DNA of 64,000 nt. It comes from Methylobacterium sp. Leaf112. GTDB taxonomy: Bacteria > Pseudomonadota > Alphaproteobacteria > Rhizobiales > Beijerinckiaceae. Of the stretch, positions 42,747 to 50,582 are shown piece after piece; the first letter of the stretch is position 1, and each line of letters begins with the position of its first letter. The stretch is taken from assembly GCF_001423295.1 (NCBI RefSeq), contig NZ_LMNG01000023.1, forward strand, positions 310,856 through 374,855, written 5' to 3'. A program made the position numbers and the translations under genes. The notes under the pieces are model-generated. The model was given only the letters and a program-made list of their open reading frames with translations. It made no database searches and was not told the DNA's origin.

Positions 42747-44003
42747 ATGCGTATCCTAGTTCTCGGCAGCGGCGTCGTCGGCGTCACATCCGCCTACTAC
42801 CTCGCCAAGGCCGGTCACGCAGTGACGGTCCTCGACCGGCAGGCTGGGTCCGGGATGGAGACGAGCTTTGCCAATGCGGGGCAGGTCTCGCCCGGGTACG
42901 CCGCACCCTGGGCGGCGCCGGGCATCCCGGTCAAGGCGATGAAATGGCTGCTCATGCGCCACCGGCCCCTCGTGCTCTGGCCCTCGTTCGAGCCGCGCCT
43001 CTACGGCTGGCTGGCACGCATGCTCGCCAACTGCACGGAGGAGGCCTACGCGCGCAACAAGGGCCGCATGGTCCGGTTGGCGGAGTACAGCCGCGACGTG
43101 CTGCGCGACCTGCGCCACGACACGGGAATCGCCTATGATCACCGTGAGCGCGGTACGCTGCAGGTCTTCCGGACGCCAAAGCAACTCGACCATGTCGGGG
43201 ACGACACCCGTGTGCTCGACGCCTACGGTGTGAAATACGCCGTCCTCGATCGGGCCGGATGTGTCGCTGCGGAGCCTGCCCTCGGAGCCGTTTGCGAGAA
43301 GATCGTCGGCGGCCTGAGATTGCCGGGGGACGAGACCGGCGACGCGCATCTCTTCACCAAGGAACTCGCCGCACTCTGCGAGAGGCTCGGCGTCGTCTTC
43401 CGCTACGGTGTGAACATCGACGGCCTGGAGGTGGACGGTGACCGCGTCGTCGCCGTCAGGGCCGGCACGGACCGCTTTCGGGCGGACGCCTACGTCGCTG
43501 CGATGGGAAGCTACACGCCCGCCTTGTTGCGACCCCACGGCGTCCGCCTTCCTGTCTATCCCGTGAAGGGCTACTCGCTGACGCTCCCCGTGATCGCCCC
43601 GGACGCCGCGCCGGTCTCGACGGTGATGGACGAGACCTTCAAGGTGGGGATCACCCGGCTCGGCGAGCGGATCAGGGTCGGCGGTACCGCGGAGCTCGCG
43701 AGTTTCAGCCAGACCTTGCGGGGACCGCGCCGGGCCACCCTTGAACGAAGCGTCGGCGACCTGTTCCCACGCGGCGGCAAACTGTCGGAGGCGTCGTTCT
43801 GGACAGGGCTGCGGCCGATGACGCCAGACGGGACCCCGATCGTCGGTGCGACGAACCTTGCGAACCTGTTCACGAATACCGGGCACGGCACGCTCGGCTG
43901 GACGATGGCCTGCGGCTCCGCCCGATTGCTCGCGGATCTCATCTCGGGCCGTGCACCGGACATAGACCATCGTGATCTGGCGCAAGCACGTTATGCGGCT
44001 TAA
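42747..44003 (+). CDS. dadA: D-amino acid dehydrogenase small subunit
   Basis: A 418-residue membrane-associated flavoprotein that oxidises D-alanine to pyruvate and ammonia, passing electrons to the respiratory chain. FAD-binding [15 protein letters not shown] at residues 4-18, the DadA block [20 protein letters not shown], and C-terminal [14 protein letters not shown] and [14 protein letters not shown]. Starts 13 bp after alr with GAGGAGG upstream. Pairs with alr as in dad operons; here it completes a pyruvate-returning route. Confidence 0.94.
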   Translation: MRILVLGSGVVGVTSAYYLAKAGHAVTVLDRQAGSGMETSFANAGQVSPGYAAPWAAPGIPVKAMKWLLMRHRPLVLWPSFEPRLYGWLARMLANCTEEAYARNKGRMVRLAEYSRDVLRDLRHDTGIAYDHRERGTLQVFRTPKQLDHVGDDTRVLDAYGVKYAVLDRAGCVAAEPALGAVCEKIVGGLRLPGDETGDAHLFTKELAALCERLGVVFRYGVNIDGLEVDGDRVVAVRAGTDRFRADAYVAAMGSYTPALLRPHGVRLPVYPVKGYSLTLPVIAPDAAPVSTVMDETFKVGITRLGERIRVGGTAELASFSQTLRGPRRATLERSVGDLFPRGGKLSEASFWTGLRPMTPDGTPIVGATNLANLFTNTGHGTLGWTMACGSARLLADLISGRAPDIDHRDLAQARYAA

Positions 44004-44297
44004 GCGATGTGGGCGCGAATCCGTCGTGCGTCGCAACCCGAACGAACGTCTGATTTATTGAATTTGCTGCCCGAAAGCAGACCGCCAATAATCCACCTAT
44101 CCCGCTCGTAGAGCGGACAGACGGGTCCCGACCCAACCGGGCCACTCATCGCGTTTCACCGCCTGCCTGTAAGCGGACCTTGTTCTGAAGCCCGCTGTCT
44201 GTGTAGGACCTTCGGGCCGTATTCCGGCACGCCGCGCGGTTCCGGCAGCGGGCTCCGATCTGCCTGCGGGGGAATGGGCCAGTGACGGGTCCGGGGA
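44004..44297. repeat. Intergenic region with dispersed repeat, copy C
   Basis: No gene seen. From ~44,071 it shows GAAAGCAGACC, AATCCACCTATCCCGCTCGT, AGAGCGGAC, GGTCCCGACCC, CCACTCATCGC and TAAGCGGACC at ~44,170, matching the order in copies A and B. It lies between the convergent dadA and hybrid kinase genes. Confidence 0.55.
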
Positions 44298-47200
44298 TCA
44301 CCCAGGCACACCGAGATCGCGCACGAGTTGCTCGGCCATGCCCATGGCGTCGTCCGACAGCAGGCGGACACGTTCCAAGAGGAACGCGAACGCCTCGGGT
44401 CCCTCGCGCCGGAGTTGCTCCTCGTCGCAGTTCTCAAGGGCGTGGCAGGCACGCGCCAGGTCCATGAACCCCAGCATTCCCGTCGCCGACGCCATGGAAT
44501 GGGCGCGATGGCGCAGCCACGACCTGGCGTCGGGCTCTGCGGCATCCCCATGGAAACTTGTCCCGAGTTCGCCGACGAGCAGCCCCAGGATCTCCCCCAG
44601 CCGAGTGGGCTTCAGGTCTCGCCCCGCCTGATCGTAGATCGAGCGGTCGAACGCCGACGATGCCCGCCGGTCGACCGGTGCGACCGCCGCAGAGGCGCCA
44701 GCGCCTAGCCAGCGCTCGATGACGTCGAACAACTCCCGGCGTTGGAAGGGCTTCCCGACGTGGTCGTCCATGCCTGCCTCGCGGAATGCGCGGACCTGCG
44801 TGGGCAGGACGTTCGCCGTCATCGCGATGATCGGGACCGTCGCCGTCGGCACCTTCGAATGCCGGATCGCACGCGTCGCCGACATCCCGTCCATGCCCGG
44901 CATCTGCACGTCCATCAGCACCAAGTCGAAGCCGCCGGCGGCAACGGCCGCGACCGCCGCCGCGCCGTCGCCCGCGATCTCGACCTCATGGCCCTCGCCT
45001 GTGAGGACGGCCTTGGCGAGCTCCAGGTTGATGGGGGAGTCGTCCACGAGGAGCAGGCGGCCCTTCCTCCGGACGACGGTCGCCGCCGGGCTAACGGCAT
45101 GGCCGGCGGGCGCCTCGGCGAGCGGGAGCTCCACGAGGAACCAGAAGGTCGACCCACGGCCCGCGTCCGAGGCGACGCCGATCTCGCCGCCCATCAACCC
45201 AACGAGGCTCTTGCTGATCGCGAGGCCGAGGCCCGTGCCGCCGTAGTCCCGGCTAATCGAGCCGTCGACCTGGCTGAAGCGTCGGAACAGGCGCTCGCGC
45301 TTCTCCTCGGTGATGCCGATGCCGGTGTCCGTCACGCGCAGGCGCAACCGGCGGCCCGTCAGGCCGTCCCCCTCCGACTTCACGTCGAGGGTCACCGAAC
45401 CTGTCTTGGTGAACTTGACCGCGTTGTTGAGCAGGTTGAGCAGGACTTGGCGGAGGCGGCCCTCGTCGCCCATCACCCATTCCGGAAGGTCGCGAGAGAG
45501 GTTCGTTCCGAGTCGTAGGCCCTTCGCCTCCGCCTGCCCGCGCACGATGGATGTGCAGGCGTCGAGGAGGGGGAGCAGCGCGAAGGGACGTGGCGAAAGC
45601 TCGACCGCGCCGGCCTCGACCTTTGAGAAATCGAGGATGTCGTTGACGACGGCGAGGAGCGCGGCCCCCGAAGAACGCACCAAGTCGGCATGGCGATGCA
45701 GGTCGGGATCGAGCCGGTTCGAGGCCAGCATCAGGTCGGTGAAGCCGATGATCGCGTTCAGGGGCGTCCGGATCTCGTGGCTCATCGAGGCCAGGAAGTC
45801 CGTCTTGGCCTCGTTCGCCCGCTCCGCTTCCGCCCGCGCGGCTTCGGCCTGGGCCTTGGCCTCGCCCAGCGCGATCTCTGCCCGCTTCCGGGCCGTGACA
45901 TCGAGGGTGAGGCCAAGGACCTTGGACGTCCTGCCGTCGGTGTCGACCTCGACCCGGCCGATGGCGGAGACCCAGCGCAGGCCGCCGTCCGGCAGCGGGA
46001 TGCGGAACTCGGTCGTGTAGCTGCCACCGGTCTCGACCGCCGCGCCTAGGTCGGCGAGGACATGCCCGACGTCCGCCGGGTGGGCCAGCGGGCGCCACTC
46101 GCGCTCCACGTCGATCTCGGTCTCGGCGTCCGCCAGGCCGTGCTGGCGCGCGCATTCCGCCGACATGAGGACCCGGCCGGTCACGACGTCGTAGCTCCAG
46201 GTGCCGGCCTTGGCGGCCTTCATCTCGGCTTCGTGCCGGCGCCGCTCGGACAGGTCCATCGCGATGCCGAGGTAGCCGAGGTCCCGGCCGTCGGCGGCCC
46301 TCAGCAGGCTGACGTTGAGGAGCACCGGATGCCGCTTGCCGGCCTTGGTGACGTAGGTCCACTCCGCGGTCTCCGACAGACCTTTCCGGGCGCGGGCGAC
46401 GAACACCTCGAAGCCCGGCTCGATCCGCTCGCCGAGTTCGTTCGACAGTTGGGCCGCGCGGGCGGCGACCTCCCGCGGGTCGTGGAACACGCCTGGCGTC
46501 GACGCACCGACGACCTCGCTTGCGGCATAGCCGAGCATTCGCTCGGCCGCCGGGTTGAACAGGCTGATGACGCCGTCGAGACCCGTCGCGATGACCGCGT
46601 AGCCGGCATGCCGGAGGATCGCGTCCTGCCACGCCGAGGCGGCCCTGAGCTGCGCGGTCCGCTCGGCGACCTGGCGTTCGAGCGAGGCATTCAGCGAATG
46701 GATCTCCTCCTCAGCGGCGAGTTGGGCGCCGATGTCCCGGATGACCGTGGCGACCCCGACCGTCTCGCCGCGCTGGGACCGGATCGGAGAGACCGTGACG
46801 AGGACCGGCACCGCACCACCGTCGCGGCGGAGCCGCAGTGTGGACAGCGGCGGGACGGGCTCGCCGAGGCGCACCCGTGCAAGGGTCTCGCGCTCCTCTG
46901 CCTGCAGGTGCGCCGGCACTACGAGGTCGCCGGCTTGGCGTCCGATGGCCTCGGCGGCCGCGAAGCCGAAGAGCCGTTCCGCCGCCGGGTTCCAGTCCGT
47001 CACGATGCCGTCCAGTGTCTTGCCGACGATGGCGTCCTCGGCGTTCTCGACGATGGCCGCGAGGCGGCTTCGCTCGACCCCGGCCAGCACCTCCCGGCGG
47101 CGCCCAGCCAGGCGGAGATAGGCGATGCCCGACAGCATCAGCATCGCGGCCAGTACGGCGCTGCCGAAAAGGATGGGCGGGGCCAGATTCAGACTCGATA

Positions 47201-48266
47201 CGAACCGGGGACGCGCGCTGACCTCAAGGTCCCAGGATCTCCCGAACACCGGGATGGACTTGCGTCGGACCAACGCGGGGTCGGAGACGGATTTGGCTTC
47301 GTCCATTCCGAAGAAGCGCACCGTTGCGTCGGGTGCCGCGTCGGAGATGGCCACGGAGAGTTCGGTCGGATCGAGGTCCAGACCCGTGAGGACCTCGTCG
47401 ATGACCAGCGGCGCGTAGGCCCAACCGAAGGTGCGGGCGCGCCGTTCGGCGGCCGTCCCGCCCGGCAGGTCGACCCGGGAGACGGGCAGGTAGAGCAGGA
47501 AACCCCGCTCGCGCATGCCGCTGGCCTGCACCAGGGTGATGGGTGCCGTCAGTGTCGCCCGACCTGTCTCCATCGCCGCGAGCGCGGCGCCGCGGCGATG
47601 GTCCTCGGAGGCGACGTCGAGGCCGACGGCTTCCCGGTTGCGCTCGACCGGCTCCACGTACTGGATCACGTAGCGCTCGCCCATGTGCGGCGTGATCTGG
47701 CGCAGCTTGAACTCGGGTGCGCCGTCCAGGCGTGCCTTGGCGACGAACGAGCTCTCCTCCGCCGGTCCGACGCGCCGGATGAAACCGAATCCCCGGGCCC
47801 CGGGAAATTCCAGGTCGAGATCGCGGGTCAGGCTGTAGTCCCGGAAGCGGTCCCGCGTGATCCCGCTCCCGCCGCCGGCCACGACTGCACCCCGGGCGCC
47901 GCGGAGAGCATATTCGTACTTTGCCATGCGTTCGGAGACCGCCGAGGCCACACGGACGGTGGCGGCGTCGAGACGCTCCGCGGTCACCCTGGCATTGCGG
48001 GCCTGTAGCAAGGTCGCGGTGGCGAGGGCCATGAGGAGGCCGAGGACCACCAGCACCGTGGCGGCGACGCTTGGCGCCGGAGCTGTAGCCCGAAGGCCGG
48101 CGTACGAGGTGTCATCCGTCGCACGCGCCTCGCCTGTCTTCCGCCCTGCGGACACGGTCATGGCCGGCAATCCCCGTTCCCGCGGTCTACGCCGGACGCC
48201 CCCGGATACCGTGTTCGTGCGTACCATGTCCTGGTCCCGATCCAGGCGGGTCGTTCCGAGCGACAT
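44298..48266 (-). CDS. Hybrid sensor histidine kinase: CHASE, three PAS, HisKA, HATPase, receiver, HPt
   Basis: About 1322 residues. Order: cytoplasmic N-terminus, TM1 (SVAATVLVVLGLLMALATATLL), a periplasmic CHASE-type domain (MAKYEYALRGARGAVVAGG onward), TM2 (PPILFGSAVLAAMLMLSGIAYL), PAS, coiled coil, two more PAS, HisKA (SMSHEIRTPLNAIIGF), HATPase (NLLNNAVKF, DTGIGI, GGTGLGLAI), a receiver (LLLVDDSPIN, LVLMDVQMPGMDG, GKPF) and a C-terminal HPt (HRAHSMASATGMLGF). All phosphorelay stations are in one chain. I chose the ATG at 48266, 12 nt after the upstream stop with GAGGGG before it; an ATG at 48161 is also possible. Confidence 0.92.
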   Translation of the reverse strand: MSLGTTRLDRDQDMVRTNTVSGGVRRRPRERGLPAMTVSAGRKTGEARATDDTSYAGLRATAPAPSVAATVLVVLGLLMALATATLLQARNARVTAERLDAATVRVASAVSERMAKYEYALRGARGAVVAGGGSGITRDRFRDYSLTRDLDLEFPGARGFGFIRRVGPAEESSFVAKARLDGAPEFKLRQITPHMGERYVIQYVEPVERNREAVGLDVASEDHRRGAALAAMETGRATLTAPITLVQASGMRERGFLLYLPVSRVDLPGGTAAERRARTFGWAYAPLVIDEVLTGLDLDPTELSVAISDAAPDATVRFFGMDEAKSVSDPALVRRKSIPVFGRSWDLEVSARPRFVSSLNLAPPILFGSAVLAAMLMLSGIAYLRLAGRRREVLAGVERSRLAAIVENAEDAIVGKTLDGIVTDWNPAAERLFGFAAAEAIGRQAGDLVVPAHLQAEERETLARVRLGEPVPPLSTLRLRRDGGAVPVLVTVSPIRSQRGETVGVATVIRDIGAQLAAEEEIHSLNASLERQVAERTAQLRAASAWQDAILRHAGYAVIATGLDGVISLFNPAAERMLGYAASEVVGASTPGVFHDPREVAARAAQLSNELGERIEPGFEVFVARARKGLSETAEWTYVTKAGKRHPVLLNVSLLRAADGRDLGYLGIAMDLSERRRHEAEMKAAKAGTWSYDVVTGRVLMSAECARQHGLADAETEIDVEREWRPLAHPADVGHVLADLGAAVETGGSYTTEFRIPLPDGGLRWVSAIGRVEVDTDGRTSKVLGLTLDVTARKRAEIALGEAKAQAEAARAEAERANEAKTDFLASMSHEIRTPLNAIIGFTDLMLASNRLDPDLHRHADLVRSSGAALLAVVNDILDFSKVEAGAVELSPRPFALLPLLDACTSIVRGQAEAKGLRLGTNLSRDLPEWVMGDEGRLRQVLLNLLNNAVKFTKTGSVTLDVKSEGDGLTGRRLRLRVTDTGIGITEEKRERLFRRFSQVDGSISRDYGGTGLGLAISKSLVGLMGGEIGVASDAGRGSTFWFLVELPLAEAPAGHAVSPAATVVRRKGRLLLVDDSPINLELAKAVLTGEGHEVEIAGDGAAAVAAVAAGGFDLVLMDVQMPGMDGMSATRAIRHSKVPTATVPIIAMTANVLPTQVRAFREAGMDDHVGKPFQRRELFDVIERWLGAGASAAVAPVDRRASSAFDRSIYDQAGRDLKPTRLGEILGLLVGELGTSFHGDAAEPDARSWLRHRAHSMASATGMLGFMDLARACHALENCDEEQLRREGPEAFAFLLERVRLLSDDAMGMAEQLVRDLGVPG

Positions 48267-48277
48267 GGCGGGACCCC

Positions 48278-49147
48278 TCAGGCCCGTTGCCAAGACAGGG
48301 ACTGCAGGCCCTTCCGACCGAAGCGCGCGTCTTCCGTGACCTCGCGTCCGATCCAGGGAGGAAGGTCGAGTTCCGTCGTGCCGTGGCGCATCCTCACCCC
48401 CGCGATGACGATGCCTGCAAGGCGTCCTCGGTAGACGTCCACCTCCCACGTGGCGCCGGCATGCTGGACGGCGTGGCGGATCATGGAGCGCGGGACGCAG
48501 GCCGTGCCGGAGACGAGCAGCACCTCGGCCTGTGCAACCGGGATGCCGTATTCGAACTCGGTGTGGCTCAGGCCGTCGCGTGGTCCGGCGACCGTCAGCC
48601 ATGCACACCCACCGTCCCGCCGAACGAAGACCTCGGTCCCTTGATGCTCACCCAGCATGCCGTCGGTGACTTCGCGCCAGCCCGTCGCATGCCCCATCCA
48701 GCCGTCGTTGGCGACGAGGAACCGACGCGCTGTCCGGCTGCGCAGCGACCATGTCTCCGCCATCAGCCGGGCCGCCGCGGCGCTCATCACGCCGTGGAGT
48801 AGGTCTCCGAGTTCCCCAACCCGGTAGGGCTTCGGCAGGAAGCGCGCGCCCGGCACCATCGATTGCACACGGACCGGTCTCGCCGACATGTAGATGACGG
48901 GGATGTAGGGACGCTGCGCCCGTGCCTCGACCGCTAGGAACAGCCCGTCGATGGAGCCCGGCATGTGCACGTCCGTGACGAGCGCATCGGCACGTTCGCC
49001 CATGGCGAGGTATTCGAGCGCTGAGAGGCCGTTCCCATGTGCCATGGCGATGTACCCCGCCCTGGTGACCTCGGCGACGACGACTCCGCGGGCGACCGGA
49101 TCGTCCTCCGCGACGATGACGACCGGCGGTCTTGCAGGCTGGGCCAT
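48278..49147 (-). CDS. Response regulator receiver fused to a degenerate CYTH domain
   Basis: 289 residues. Residues ~8-122 are a receiver domain: acidic pair at 15-16 (AEDD), phospho-acceptor Asp59 (LVTDVHMPG), Ser88 and Lys106 (LPKPY). Residues ~138-288 align along their length with bacterial CYTH (triphosphate tunnel) domains: RRFLV, a GxxTEVFVRR strand, LTVAGPRDGLSHTEFEY, TWEVDVYRG and PPWIGREVTEDARFGRKGLQSL. The usual ExExK start reads R-T-A-R-R and the late E-x-E reads G-V-R, so metal and triphosphate residues are largely lost. It probably acts as a binding output. It lies immediately upstream of the hybrid kinase. Confidence 0.82.
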   Translation of the reverse strand: MAQPARPPVVIVAEDDPVARGVVVAEVTRAGYIAMAHGNGLSALEYLAMGERADALVTDVHMPGSIDGLFLAVEARAQRPYIPVIYMSARPVRVQSMVPGARFLPKPYRVGELGDLLHGVMSAAAARLMAETWSLRSRTARRFLVANDGWMGHATGWREVTDGMLGEHQGTEVFVRRDGGCAWLTVAGPRDGLSHTEFEYGIPVAQAEVLLVSGTACVPRSMIRHAVQHAGATWEVDVYRGRLAGIVIAGVRMRHGTTELDLPPWIGREVTEDARFGRKGLQSLSWQRA

Positions 49148-49335
49148 GGGGGGTCTCCGGCTCGATACGCGACGCCACGCCAGAAAACCTTGGATCCGAC
49201 GCGTAAGGCCAACCTACGGGGTCCTCGGAGCATGGCCATTAGTCCGCTAGAGCTGATATCCAGGCAGGCATAGGCTTCATGGCCTAGGTTGGCGGGCGCC
49301 ATGTCCCGTGTTGGACGACCCCTTGCGCGGCGAGG

Positions 49336-50055
49336 ATGAGAGGAATGATGCCTTCCCTCGGCCAAGCCGTCATAGCCGACGACGACCCCTTCTTCCGGAT
49401 GGCGCTGGCCGCCGTCCTGACGACGCAGCTCGGCTTCGAGTCGGTCCACGAGACGGGCTCCCTCGACGAGGCCCTTGAGGCGCTCGCCGAGAAGCCGACG
49501 GTCCGGTTCGCCCTGTTCGACCTGGCGATGCCCGGGATGGCCGGGGCCGAGAGCCTATCGGCGGTGCGGGAATGCCATCCCGAGGTCCTGACCGTGGTCG
49601 TCTCCGGGTCGACGCGGCGCGAGGACGTGTTCATGGCCCTGCGCGCGGGCGTCCACGGCTTCGTCCCCAAGGGACCGACCGTCGAGGCGCTGATCCAGGC
49701 CCTGCGCATGGTGCTCGACGGCTACGTCTACGTACCCGCCTTCGTCACGCGGATCGAGACCGGCGACTGTAAGGCGATGGGTCAGGGCGCCGCCCCTCCG
49801 CCCTCGTGGCGGATGGAAGCGGCGAGGCCTGACGCGACGGCCAACCTCACCCCACGCCAACGCCAGGTCCTCGACCTCATCGTCGCTGGGCAGTCCAACA
49901 AGGAGATCGCCCGTTCGCTCTCCCTCGGCGAGGGCACGGTGAAGATCCACGTGGCGACCCTGCTCAGGGTGCTCGGCGTACCGAACCGTTCGGCGGCGGC
50001 GGCATGGGGCGGCGCCAACCTCGTCCGGCAGCGGCCGGCCGCAGCCGGACGATAG
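49336..50055 (+). CDS. LuxR-family response regulator
   Basis: About 239 residues: receiver domain (ADDDPFF acidic residues, LFDLAMPGMAG phospho-Asp, VSGS, VPKGPT Lys) and a C-terminal LuxR helix-turn-helix (LTPRQRQVLDLIVAGQSNKEIARSLSLGEGTVKIHVATLLRVLGV). Starts at 49336, 49345 and 49348 are all possible, with AGAGGA just before the last two. Divergent from the REC-CYTH gene and upstream of the HPt and HWE kinase genes. Confidence 0.9.
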   Translation: MRGMMPSLGQAVIADDDPFFRMALAAVLTTQLGFESVHETGSLDEALEALAEKPTVRFALFDLAMPGMAGAESLSAVRECHPEVLTVVVSGSTRREDVFMALRAGVHGFVPKGPTVEALIQALRMVLDGYVYVPAFVTRIETGDCKAMGQGAAPPPSWRMEAARPDATANLTPRQRQVLDLIVAGQSNKEIARSLSLGEGTVKIHVATLLRVLGVPNRSAAAAWGGANLVRQRPAAAGR

Positions 50056-50183
50056 GCCGCCAGGCCTATCGGGCCGACCATGTGGACGAGGTGACGGCCC
50101 CGGGGGCCCATGCGCTGATGGATGCCAGCCGTCCCCCGACGATCCGATCCGGTGACGCGACCGGCGAGACCAGGAAGAAACCC

Positions 50184-50582
50184 ATGGCAGCCGAGCCCGA
50201 CGACCTCGATGCGGCGACGTTCGCCCATGTCACGGCCCTGCTTGGTGCCGGCCGGGCCCGCGAGCTCATCCTCATCCTCGGCACCCTGGTGGTCGAGTTG
50301 CACGGGGCCGGCGATGCGTTTCTCGCCTGTCCGGACGGCCTGGCCTCCATCCATCGCTTGAAGTCCGAGGCGGGCCTGATGGGCTTCGCGCGGCTGGGGC
50401 GGGCTTGCGAGGCCATCGATGGCGCAGCCCCCGGCGCTGCCTTGGCGGCGGACGCCATGCCGTCCCTGCGGATGGCGCTCGCGTCGGCTTTGCCGATCGT
50501 CGCGCGGCTGTCCGACCCCGATCAGGGACGGCCCGCAAACGACGCGGCGCCGCGTCGGGCCGCGCCGGCTTTCGGGGGATGA
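50184..50582 (+). CDS. HPt-domain phosphotransfer protein
   Basis: A 132-residue helical protein with the HPt phospho-histidine motif SIHRLKSEAGLMGFARLG (canonical HRLKG-type). AGGAAG lies 7-10 nt before the ATG at 50184; upstream in-frame starts are not protein-like. It is co-translated with the next kinase (ATGA). It could relay phosphate between the nearby kinases and the receivers. Confidence 0.8.
   Translation: MAAEPDDLDAATFAHVTALLGAGRARELILILGTLVVELHGAGDAFLACPDGLASIHRLKSEAGLMGFARLGRACEAIDGAAPGAALAADAMPSLRMALASALPIVARLSDPDQGRPANDAAPRRAAPAFGG

Noticed and set aside
46062..48008. 648-codon plus-strand open frame
   Set aside because: Lies entirely antisense to the hybrid kinase, whose CHASE, PAS and kinase motifs are unambiguous; long antisense frames are expected at this GC content.
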